Below are positions 6,526 through 12,540 of a DNA stretch of 13,984 nucleotides, in pieces; the stretch's first letter is position 1, and each line of letters starts with the position of its first letter. This DNA comes from DATLAN01 sp035527455 (GTDB taxonomy: Bacteria; Planctomycetota; Planctomycetia; Pirellulales; Thermoguttaceae): contig DATLAN010000529.1 of the NCBI GenBank assembly GCA_035527455.1, positions 1 through 13,984 of the forward strand. The letters run 5' to 3'. Both the position numbers and the translations under genes were made by a program. Below the pieces are notes generated by a model. That model ran no database searches. It saw only the letters and a program-made list of their open reading frames with translations, and was not told the DNA's origin.

Positions 6526-8064
6526 ATGCTCGCCAAGCTGCATACCTTCTCGCTCGTGGGAATCGAGGCCCTGCCGGTCGAGGTCGAGGTCGACGTCTCG
6601 CCCGCCGGACTGCCGAAGACCGTGCTGGTCGGGCTGCCGGAAGCCGCCGTCAAGGAAAGTATCCATCGCGTCGAGCGGGCGATCGTCAACTCCGGCTTCC
6701 AGCGACCGCAAAGCCGCATCGTCATCAACCTGGCTCCGGCCGAGCTGCCCAAGCAGGCCGCCTCGTTCGATCTGCCCATCACGCTGGGAATCCTCGCCGG
6801 CAGCGGGCAGATCGCCTCGGACGGGTTCGACCGATACGCCGTGGTCGGCGAACTGGCGCTGGACGGCAGCACCCGGCCGGCCAGGGGCGCGTTGTCGATG
6901 GCCATCACCGCGGCCAAACAGCAGGGGCTGCAAGGCATGATCGTGCCCACGGCAAGCTGTGCCGAAGCGGCGGTCGTCGAAGGGATCGACGTGATCCCGG
7001 TCGCCAGCCTCGGCCAGGCCGTCGCCTTCCTGACCGGAGAGATCGAGATCGAGCCGTGTCCCTCGCGCCTCAACGAGTTGTTCCGCGAACTGTCCGTCTA
7101 CGACGCCGACTTCTCCGACGTCCGCGGCCAGGAGATGGCCAAACGGGCGGTGACCATCGCGGCGGCCGGCCAACATAATCTCTTGATGATCGGGCCGCCC
7201 GGTTCCGGCAAGACGATGTTGGCCAAGCGGGTACCCACGATCCTGCCCGATCTGACGCCCGTCGAGTCGATCGAGACTACGCGGATCTATAGCGCGGTGG
7301 GCCGCTTGAAGCCGGGCCAGCCGCTGTTGGCCACCCGCCCGTTCCGTTCGCCGCACCACACGATCAGCGACGCGGGCCTGGTCGGCGGCGGTTCGACGCC
7401 GGCCCCGGGCGAGATCAGCCTGGCGCATAACGGCGTGCTCTTCCTCGACGAGTTGCCCGAGTTCAACCGCCGCACGCTCGAAGTCCTCCGCCAGCCGCTC
7501 GAAGACGGCACGGTGACGATCTCCCGGGCCCTTTCGAGCACGACGTTCCCGGCCAATTTCATGTTGATCGCGGCGCTGAACCCTTGCCCGTGCGGTTATC
7601 GCGGCGACACGCATCGGAACTGCCACTGCACGCCGCCGCAGATCGAGCGATACATGGGCAAGATCAGCGGTCCGCTGTTGGACCGGATCGACATGCACAT
7701 CGAGGTCCCGTCGGTCCCGTTCCGCGACCTCTCGGCCCCGGCGTCGGGCACGTCGAGCGAAACGATGCGCGAGCAGGTCGAATCCGCCCGGCGTCGTCAA
7801 GCGGCCCGATTCGCCGGCGCCCCGGCCCGCTACAACGCCGACATGACCCACCGCATGACCCGCCAGTTCTGCCGCCTCGACGACGCCGGCCGCAACCTCC
7901 TAAAGGCCTCGATGACCGAACTCGGCCTCTCCGCCCGCGCCCACGACAAAGTCCTCCGCGTCGCCCGCACCATCGCCGACCTCGAAGGCAGCGACGCGAT
8001 CCAGGCGATGCACCTGAGCGAGGCGATCAATTATCGGATGTTGGATCGGAATTTGTGGACGTGA
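6526..8064 (+). CDS. comM: ComM/YifB family Mg-chelatase-like AAA+ ATPase
   Basis: A 512-residue protein, the normal length for the family. In Haemophilus and Vibrio, ComM is a hexameric helicase that drives branch migration during integration of transforming DNA; the same role is inferred here. The N-terminal ChlI-like domain covers about 1-145, starting MLAKLHTFSLVGIEALPVEVEVDVSPGLP-like (here VSPAGLPKTVLVGLP). The AAA+ core has Walker A GPPGSGKT at 223-230, the RSPHHTISDAGLVGGG block after it, and Walker B VLFLDE at 304-309. A Cys cluster NPCPCGY...CHCTP follows, as is usual for the family. The C-terminal Mg-chelatase domain ends YRMLDRNLW. The frame extends upstream to a TTG at 6433, but homology begins at the ATG at 6526. 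No clear Shine-Dalgarno site precedes it. No other competence gene is nearby. Confidence 0.96.
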   Translation: MLAKLHTFSLVGIEALPVEVEVDVSPAGLPKTVLVGLPEAAVKESIHRVERAIVNSGFQRPQSRIVINLAPAELPKQAASFDLPITLGILAGSGQIASDGFDRYAVVGELALDGSTRPARGALSMAITAAKQQGLQGMIVPTASCAEAAVVEGIDVIPVASLGQAVAFLTGEIEIEPCPSRLNELFRELSVYDADFSDVRGQEMAKRAVTIAAAGQHNLLMIGPPGSGKTMLAKRVPTILPDLTPVESIETTRIYSAVGRLKPGQPLLATRPFRSPHHTISDAGLVGGGSTPAPGEISLAHNGVLFLDELPEFNRRTLEVLRQPLEDGTVTISRALSSTTFPANFMLIAALNPCPCGYRGDTHRNCHCTPPQIERYMGKISGPLLDRIDMHIEVPSVPFRDLSAPASGTSSETMREQVESARRRQAARFAGAPARYNADMTHRMTRQFCRLDDAGRNLLKASMTELGLSARAHDKVLRVARTIADLEGSDAIQAMHLSEAINYRMLDRNLWT

Positions 8065-8253
8065 GGAAATGTATGTCGTCCACAAAGGAATCAAAGTGTA
8101 CTGTACCCGGAATTCTCGTGAATTCTCCGAATGTTGTTTGCTGCCAAGTTGTTGGTAGAGTTTATGTGTTCTTACCCTCACCGGCGCGAACGGGATCGAT
8201 GCAGCTTCGCTGCGCGTGCCCAAGTAGCGCGCCGACAAGAAAGGAAGTGCGAC
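8065..8253 (+). other. AT-richer leader of the SorC-domain gene
   Basis: This stretch has no gene I can support. It contains GAATTCTC twice, at 8110-8117 and 8120-8127, exactly 10 bases apart, and a small GCAGC-TTC-GCTGC hairpin near 8200. Its base composition differs from the upstream ATPase gene and matches the downstream one. Confidence 0.45.
8240..8247 (+). promoter_or_regulatory. Ribosome binding site that fixes the SorC-domain start
   Basis: AAAGGAAG lies 6 nt before the ATG at 8254. It decides between this start and an earlier in-frame ATG at 8131, which has no such site and would add an Arg/Cys-rich segment unlike any helix-turn-helix. Confidence 0.7.
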
Positions 8254-9180
8254 ATGATTCGCTCAGAAGACAGTGCACATCGTTTTCACGTTCTTCGGTG
8301 TCCGCAGGCATCAGCAATCACCACGGCGGAGTTGTTGCGGGAGCGCGCGAAGCTCTCTCGTGTGTATGTTGTACCGGCGGAGCTATTGGGCAGGGAAGCC
8401 TGGCGACGAAGCACTGACCAGTTCAGCATCGATCTCGGTGAGGCCGCAGCTCCCTACGTTCAGCGGGAGTTGAGCAATGCCATCGCCATCGCCGACATGC
8501 AACGCGACGGAATGCTCAAACTCGGGGTCTCTGGAGGTCGTTCGATATTTGGGCTTTTCAACCATCTTGCAGTGCAACACTACGAGAACTTGCGAGTTGA
8601 GATCGAAGCTCTGGTTGTGGGTCCTGTACCGCATAGCCTGTACTCAGCGATGTCAATCGCGGAACTTGCAGTACAGAAGTTCGTTAACGCGAACATGAAT
8701 TACATCATGAACGTCTCTGTTGATAGCGGCAAATTCATGCTGGAAAGAATCGCTATTCATCGCCCCCAAGGCCTGAAGGAGTTTGACTGGTTTGTATTGG
8801 GCATTGGGGGGAAGGAGAGTGGTTCGCTCACCGCGCATTTGGCGACGGTTCAACATGATGAGGAGGTGCAAGCAAGAACCGTAGGAGACATCATGTCACG
8901 CTTGTTTGACGCATCGGGTAATGAGTTGGACGAAGGCAAATGTAACCAATTCGTGCAACTCAGCTTGAAGGACCTGAGCGACATGGCAAGGCGTGGCAAC
9001 CGCAGAGTGCTTGTCATCGCAGGCGGAAGAAACAAAGTTGAGCCGATCGCCGTGATTCTCAGGAAGAACCCTCGCTTGATCAACTTCCTGATTACGGACG
9101 AGTTGACTGCCAGGATGCTAATCCGTGACCTACGGTTCGCAGGAAGTGAGGGTCCCGAGTACGAAGTGAGCGATTCTTGA
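8254..9180 (+). CDS. SorC-type sugar-binding domain protein lacking a DNA-binding domain
   Basis: A 308-residue protein matching the effector domain of SorC/CggR-like regulators, which bind phosphosugars in a NagB/RpiA-like fold. Diagnostic segments in order: LLRERAKLSRVYVVP (about 27-41); GVSGGRSIFGLFNHL, matching the family GVSWG-type loop; VVGPVPHSLYS; FDWFVLGIGG; VGDIMSRLFDASGNEL; RRVLVIAGGRNKVEPIAVILR; and INFLITDELTARMLI near the end. Family members normally carry about 55-60 N-terminal residues of helix-turn-helix. Here only about 25 residues (MIRSEDSAHRFHVLRCPQASAITTA) precede the effector domain and none look like such a motif. Upstream DNA in any frame does not supply one. Codon use is visibly less GC-biased than in the flanking genes, which suggests transfer. 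It could be a regulator that lost DNA binding, a sugar sensor with a partner, or an enzyme. No sugar operon is adjacent. Confidence 0.9.
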   Translation: MIRSEDSAHRFHVLRCPQASAITTAELLRERAKLSRVYVVPAELLGREAWRRSTDQFSIDLGEAAAPYVQRELSNAIAIADMQRDGMLKLGVSGGRSIFGLFNHLAVQHYENLRVEIEALVVGPVPHSLYSAMSIAELAVQKFVNANMNYIMNVSVDSGKFMLERIAIHRPQGLKEFDWFVLGIGGKESGSLTAHLATVQHDEEVQARTVGDIMSRLFDASGNELDEGKCNQFVQLSLKDLSDMARRGNRRVLVIAGGRNKVEPIAVILRKNPRLINFLITDELTARMLIRDLRFAGSEGPEYEVSDS

Positions 9181-9326
9181 AGTTGCAGGTACGTGAGCCA
9201 CTCGCCGGGCGCCCGGGCTTGGCGGCGGGCGGGATTGCGTGTGCCACTTCCCCGAGAGAACTTTTCGTGTCAAGCGCATTCCCGGTGGTGCGCCGGGTGC
9301 CCAAGCTCGATGGACCGCGGGGTTTC
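9181..9326. other. Non-coding GC-rich stretch before the composite repeat
   Basis: No gene is supported. It contains a perfect 12-base palindrome CCGGGCGCCCGG at 9205-9216, about 25 nt after the SorC-domain stop, possibly a weak termination hairpin. The rest has the patchy GC-rich character of the repeat island that follows. Confidence 0.5.
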
Positions 9327-9372
9327 GTGTGGCACTGTTTGCCGGGGAAGACGTGGACGTCCGTAGCACTTC

Positions 9373-9422
9373 AACACTGCTTGCGGCTTTCCAACCCTCA
9401 ACGCTTTCCGGCAAGCAGTGTT
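9373..9422. repeat. Perfect 12-bp inverted repeat inside copy A
   Basis: AACACTGCTTGC at 9373-9384 pairs perfectly with GCAAGCAGTGTT at 9411-9422 across a 26-base loop. The equivalent arms in copy B have two mismatches, so B is the more degraded copy. Confidence 0.75.
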
Positions 9423-9466
9423 TCTCGGCAAGGGCAACGTCGATCGGATGTTCTGCAAGCAGTGCC
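9374..9466 (+). repeat. Copy A of a 93-94 bp direct repeat
   Basis: Aligned by eye with 9681-9774 it matches at 78 of 94 columns, with one single-base gap. It lies immediately left of the hairpin cluster. Confidence 0.75.
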
Positions 9467-9506
9467 GCGTAGTTGCAGGAATCCTGTAGCTGAATTCGCA
9501 AGCAAA

Positions 9507-9539
9507 GTAGGCCGGAACAAGCGCAGCGCAGTTCCGGCA
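9507..9539 (+). repeat. Hairpin repeat, unit 1
   Basis: A 33-base unit with an 8-bp stem, GCCGGAAC/GTTCCGGC, closed by AAGCGCAGCGCA. It is identical to unit 2, which starts 40 bases later. Confidence 0.85.
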
Positions 9540-9546
9540 CGTGACG

Positions 9547-9579
9547 GTAGGCCGGAACAAGCGCAGCGCAGTTCCGGCA
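9547..9579 (+). repeat. Hairpin repeat, unit 2
   Basis: Identical to unit 1, with the same CGTGACG spacer on both sides, so a 40-base block is tandemly repeated. Confidence 0.85.
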
Positions 9580-9586
9580 CGTGACG

Positions 9587-9619
9587 GTAGGCCGGAACCA
9601 GCGCATCGCAGTTCCGGCA
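9587..9619 (+). repeat. Hairpin repeat, unit 3
   Basis: Same stem as units 1 and 2, with two substitutions confined to the loop (loop CAGCGCATCGCA). Confidence 0.85.
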
Positions 9620-9649
9620 CGTGACTTCATGCGGCCTTTTCACATCGAA

Positions 9650-9682
9650 TGCCGGAACTGCGCTGCGCTGGTTCCGGCCTAC
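9650..9682 (-). repeat. Hairpin repeat, unit 4, inverted
   Basis: The same 33-base unit in the opposite orientation, with loop CAGCGCAGCGCA when read on the minus strand. It abuts copy B of the flanking repeat and can pair with any of units 1-3. Confidence 0.85.
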
Positions 9683-9774
9683 ACTGCTTGCACGCTTTCC
9701 AGCCCTCGACGCTTTCCGGCGAGTAGTGTTTTCCGGCGACGGTAACCCCGAGCGGACGTTCTGCAAGCGGTGCC
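9681..9774 (+). repeat. Copy B of a 93-94 bp direct repeat
   Basis: Partner of 9374-9466, about 83% identical by hand alignment. It ends inside the right inverted terminus of the composite element. Confidence 0.75.
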
Positions 9775-9828
9775 ACACCGCCGCAAGGCATTGGCCCGCA
9801 GCGTGGGAGCGAGAGGGGCGGCGTCTTG

Positions 9829-9847
9829 GCGGAGCGAGACGGCTACT
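9829..9847 (-). repeat. Second copy of the palindrome half found after the oxidoreductase gene
   Basis: These 19 bases are identical to 4307-4325. On the minus strand the copy begins AGTAGCC and supplies the TAG stop codon (9845-9843) of the truncated propeller gene. The other half of the hairpin is imperfect (GTCTTGG at 9823-9829 against GCGAGAC). Confidence 0.75.
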
Positions 9848-10601
9848 TTGGGCTTGAAATCATGCCGCCGAAGTCGCGCATGTGGACGGACCACTTCGGC
9901 CGGCCGGTCTTGGCGTCGTAGCAGCCGACCTGCCCGTTGCCCGAGACGAGGTAGAGATTGCCGCCGTCGATCATGGGCGTGGATCGCGAGCCGGGATGGC
10001 TGCCGGTCCACGCCGAATCGTGCTGAACCTGCCACTTGGGATTGCCGTCCAGATCGAAGGTGAAGATCACCAGTCGGTCGTCCTTGTCGCCGGTGGTGTA
10101 GACCGTTCCGTTGGCCACGGCCACGGTGGAATACCCGTTGCCGATGCCGTCGGCCTGCCAGAGCAGCTTGGGTCCTTCGGCCGGCCACTGCGTAAGCAGT
10201 CCGCGGTCGGGCGATTTTCCCTCGCGGTTCGGTCCCCGCCAGCCGAACCATTGGCCCGTCGGGGATGAAGTGCCGGTTGAACTTGGCGGCGGAGTTCCAG
10301 CGGCGGCCTTGCGGCGGCGGAGTTCCTGGGTGACGTAGAGTCGATCGCGGCCGTTGAGCTTGACCACGGGCACGGCCACCACGAGCCCGTCCTGTTTTCT
10401 TTTGAGGAAGACGTTTCCGTCCGCGTATCTCAGCATGGCGGCGTCCGTCTTGAACTGGCCCGTCGAATCGGTCCAGGTGCGGAATTCCAACTCCGCCGGC
10501 TCGTCGGGCGTCGGGAGTTCCTGTGCCCCGACGAGGACGCACGCCCCGACAACAGGCAACACGAGTATCAGACGAAGGATTTTCGTTGGCCCACCGTTCA
10601 T
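9843..10601 (-). CDS. SHD1 plus PQQ-like beta-propeller protein, 3'-truncated at a repeat
   Basis: A 252-residue exported protein that looks like the first half of a larger one. Residues 1-26 are a signal peptide; VGAC at 18-21 resembles a lipobox, so it may be a lipoprotein. An SHD1-type domain covers about 39-93 (EFRTWTDSTGQFKTDAAMLRYADG... to the basic RRRK). A Pro/Ser/Thr linker leads to the propeller, which starts at about 117 with WFGWRGPNREGKSPDRGLL. Three blade-like segments are visible: VAVANGTVYTTGDKDDRLVIFTFD, STPMIDGGNLYLVSGNGQVGCYD and TGRPKWSVHMRDFGG. Complete relatives go on for several more blades; this one ends at ISSPK with the stop inside the repeat. The ATG at 10601 has AGGAGA (10614-10609) 7 nt upstream. 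It lies 66 nt downstream of, and on the same strand as, the damaged kinase gene. With a partial propeller it is probably non-functional. Confidence 0.85.
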   Translation of the reverse strand: MNGGPTKILRLILVLPVVGACVLVGAQELPTPDEPAELEFRTWTDSTGQFKTDAAMLRYADGNVFLKRKQDGLVVAVPVVKLNGRDRLYVTQELRRRKAAAGTPPPSSTGTSSPTGQWFGWRGPNREGKSPDRGLLTQWPAEGPKLLWQADGIGNGYSTVAVANGTVYTTGDKDDRLVIFTFDLDGNPKWQVQHDSAWTGSHPGSRSTPMIDGGNLYLVSGNGQVGCYDAKTGRPKWSVHMRDFGGMISSPK

Positions 10602-10667
10602 GTGTTGTTCTCCTGTTTTTACTACCAAACTTCCGCAGGTTCCGCTTACCATCGCCGGGCCGCGCGT

Positions 10668-11243
10668 TCAACAGACCCGCAACGCCGCGGGGCCGGCCGC
10701 CGTGAGGAAAAATGTGGACGCCGGGGCGTTTTGCGGGAATTTTCGGCCGTAGGCATCGGCCCACGCCGTTAGGAACGAATCGGCATAGGTCTGTTCGACC
10801 ATCGCCCAAACGCTGCCGCCGAAACCGGCCCCGAAGGCCGAGGCGGCTGCCGCTCCACACTCTCGGGCAGCCGCCGCCAGGTGGATCGTCTGCGGGATCT
10901 GATTGCCCAGCAGTTGCTCGGCGGCGCGTTGCGACCCGTCGACCAGCCGGCCGAAGCGGCCGAGATCGCCTTGCGCCAGCGCCTGACCGCCCGCGTAGTC
11001 GGTGTGCTTGCCCAGGATTTCGATCCGCCCGGGCACGAAGAAGGCGCTGATTTCGGGGCGGGGTGCCGGTGACGACTCCACAGACAATTTCGCGGCGGCC
11101 CGGGCAAACCATTCGGCCTTTTCTTCCGCCGCCCGAGGGCCGAGCCCGGCTCGGGTCAACGCATCGGCCAGCCGATCAGGGTCGAGCAGGTCTCGGTGGT
11201 TGAAATGGACCAAGGCTTCGGCTCCGCGGAACGACCATAGCAT
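10668..11243 (-). CDS. Galactokinase-family GHMP kinase with large internal in-frame deletion
   Basis: A 191-residue product that joins the two ends of a galactokinase-like protein. Residues 70-86 are the N-terminal signature VPGRIEILGKHTDYAGG, close to the galactokinase pattern GRxNLIGEHTDYxxG. Within about six residues the sequence switches to the C-terminal GHMP domain: GDLGRFGRLVDGSQRAAEQLLGNQIPQT (from 92) and GAGFGGSVWAMVE (138-150), which is family motif 3. Missing are the ATP-binding motif 2 (GLSSSA-like), the catalytic Asp and most of the N-terminal domain, roughly 200 or more residues compared with the usual 380-430. The join near 10975-10995 keeps the frame. An active sugar kinase is not expected. 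I chose the ATG at 11243; the ribosome site is poor, and the first 15 residues could be non-native. It may be a decayed gene, or an assembly or deletion artefact. Confidence 0.85.
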   Translation of the reverse strand: MLWSFRGAEALVHFNHRDLLDPDRLADALTRAGLGPRAAEEKAEWFARAAAKLSVESSPAPRPEISAFFVPGRIEILGKHTDYAGGQALAQGDLGRFGRLVDGSQRAAEQLLGNQIPQTIHLAAAARECGAAAASAFGAGFGGSVWAMVEQTYADSFLTAWADAYGRKFPQNAPASTFFLTAAGPAALRVC

Positions 11244-11370
11244 AACTCATGGCGGGGTCCGGTGCATCGCTGACACCCTTGCATCGCTGGCATACCAATA
11301 ACCGTTGTGTTAGACTCTCCTTCGTTCCCCACGTATCCCAGATCATGCTGGATTCTCGAGGAGCCCCCCG

Positions 11371-12540
11371 ATGCAACACCATTGGATTTCCCCGATCTTG
11401 GCGATCGCGCTGCTGGCTCCTGTTCTCGGCGAGGAAACGGTCGTCAACGTCAACGACGACGCGTCGCTGCGTGCGGCGTTGCGCGAAGCCCGGCCGGGTA
11501 CGCAAATTCGGATCGCCCCGGGAGATTACCGGGCGGAGATCTACGTTTCGAACCTCCAAGGCACCGAAGCGGAGCCGATCGTGATCGAGGGCGCCGATCC
11601 CGCCCGACGGCCGTTGTTCACCGGCGGAAACGAAGCCTGGCATCTGAGCAATTGTGCGTATCTCACCTTGCGAAACCTCGCTGTGCGGGGCCAGAGCAGC
11701 AACGGGATCAACATCGACGACGGCGGGAGTTTCGACACGCCCTCGCACCACATCGTGCTGGAAAAGCTTCACGTGGCGGACGTCGGCCCGCGCGGGAACC
11801 ACGACGCGATCAAGCTTTCCGGCGTCACCGATTTCGTCGTTCGCGAGTGTCTGATGGAAGGCTGGGGCGGGCAGGCGCCGGACATGGTCGGCTGCCATCG
11901 AGGGCTGATCGAACGTTGCACGTTCCGGGGCAAAGAGGGTTTCCTGCAGCACACCGGCCCGCAAACCAAGGGCGGATCCAGCCGGATCACCATCCGCCGC
12001 TGTGTGTTCCTCGATGCGGCCGATCGCGGCGTTCAACTGGGCGGTTCGACCGGGTTGGCCTATTTCCGCCCGCGGGGAGTGCCGTATGAAGCGAAGGACA
12101 TTACCGTGGAAGGCTGCCTGTTCGTCGGCTGCCAGGCGCCAGTCGCCTACGTGGGCGTGGACGGGGCGGTGGTGCGATACAACACCTTCTACCGGCCGCG
12201 GAAATGGGTCATGCGGATCCTGCAGGAGACGACGGCGGAGGGCTTCGTCCCCTGCCGCGACGGCCGCTTCGAGCACAACCTGGTGGTCTTCCGCCGCGAG
12301 GACGTCGGGGTGCTGGTGAACATCGGACCGCACACGAGCCCGGAGAGCTTCACGTTCGCCGACAACCTCTGGTTCTGCGAAGATCGCCCCGCGGCCAGCC
12401 GGCCGGAGCTGCCGGCGGCGGAGACCGGCGGCGTGTACGGCGTGGACCCGAAGCTTTCGGCCCCCGAGCGGCACGACTTCCGACCGGAGAATCCCCAGGC
12501 GGCCGGCTTCGGTGCGTACGCGCTGCCGCCCCCTACTTGA
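11371..12540 (+). CDS. Secreted right-handed parallel beta-helix protein, possible polysaccharide lyase
   Basis: A 389-residue protein with a short signal peptide (1-20, cut after VLG). The sequence then opens like alginate/chondroitin lyase-type beta-helix proteins: VNDDASLRAALREARPGTQIRIAPGDYRAEIYVSN, then EPIVIEG. Repeated short strands follow with the rung pattern of a parallel beta-helix: HLSNCAYLTLRNLAV; HHIVLEKLHVADV; VTDFVVRECLMEG; CHRGLIERCTFRGKEG; SRITIRRCVFLDAADRGVQLGG; AKDITVEGCLFVGCQAPVAYVG; GAVVRYNTFY; and GRFEHNLVVFR. Conserved Asn and Cys at turn positions suggest a regular ladder. I cannot assign a lyase family or a catalytic residue with confidence. The ATG has GAGGAG 7 nt upstream. 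It is divergent from the damaged kinase gene, and its last 8 bases overlap the end of the histidine kinase gene. Confidence 0.9.
   Translation: MQHHWISPILAIALLAPVLGEETVVNVNDDASLRAALREARPGTQIRIAPGDYRAEIYVSNLQGTEAEPIVIEGADPARRPLFTGGNEAWHLSNCAYLTLRNLAVRGQSSNGINIDDGGSFDTPSHHIVLEKLHVADVGPRGNHDAIKLSGVTDFVVRECLMEGWGGQAPDMVGCHRGLIERCTFRGKEGFLQHTGPQTKGGSSRITIRRCVFLDAADRGVQLGGSTGLAYFRPRGVPYEAKDITVEGCLFVGCQAPVAYVGVDGAVVRYNTFYRPRKWVMRILQETTAEGFVPCRDGRFEHNLVVFRREDVGVLVNIGPHTSPESFTFADNLWFCEDRPAASRPELPAAETGGVYGVDPKLSAPERHDFRPENPQAAGFGAYALPPPT

Larger units (their letters stand above)
9327..9778. repeat. Composite repeat element with inverted ends, MITE-like
   Basis: The ends are inverted repeats: GTGTGGCACTGTTTGC at 9327-9342 pairs with 9763-9778 at 14 of 16 positions. 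Inside are two direct copies of a 93-94 bp unit flanking a cluster of four hairpin repeats. There is no transposase or other protein gene; open frames here are Arg/Cys/Pro-rich translations of repeats. It resembles a non-autonomous mobile element or a nest of dispersed palindromes. No target-site duplication is evident. Confidence 0.65.

Noticed and set aside
8131..8253. Upstream ATG that would lengthen the SorC-domain protein by 41 residues
   Set aside because: No ribosome site there, the added Arg/Cys-rich residues do not resemble a helix-turn-helix, and a good site precedes the ATG at 8254.
9507..9619. Possible CRISPR array (three repeats, 40-base period)
   Set aside because: The spacers are only 7 bases and identical, there is an inverted copy, and there are no cas genes. 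These are tandem hairpins.
9130..9778. Several minus-strand open frames of 116-166 codons in the repeat island
   Set aside because: They are translations of the hairpin units (repeated CRNCAALVPAYRHVPELRC-type strings). Such frames are a common false gene call in repeat-rich planctomycete DNA.
9679..11112. Long minus-strand open frame across both damaged genes and the repeats
   Set aside because: It lies in a different frame from both recognisable proteins and is Arg/Gly-rich throughout, so it is not a fusion of the two genes.
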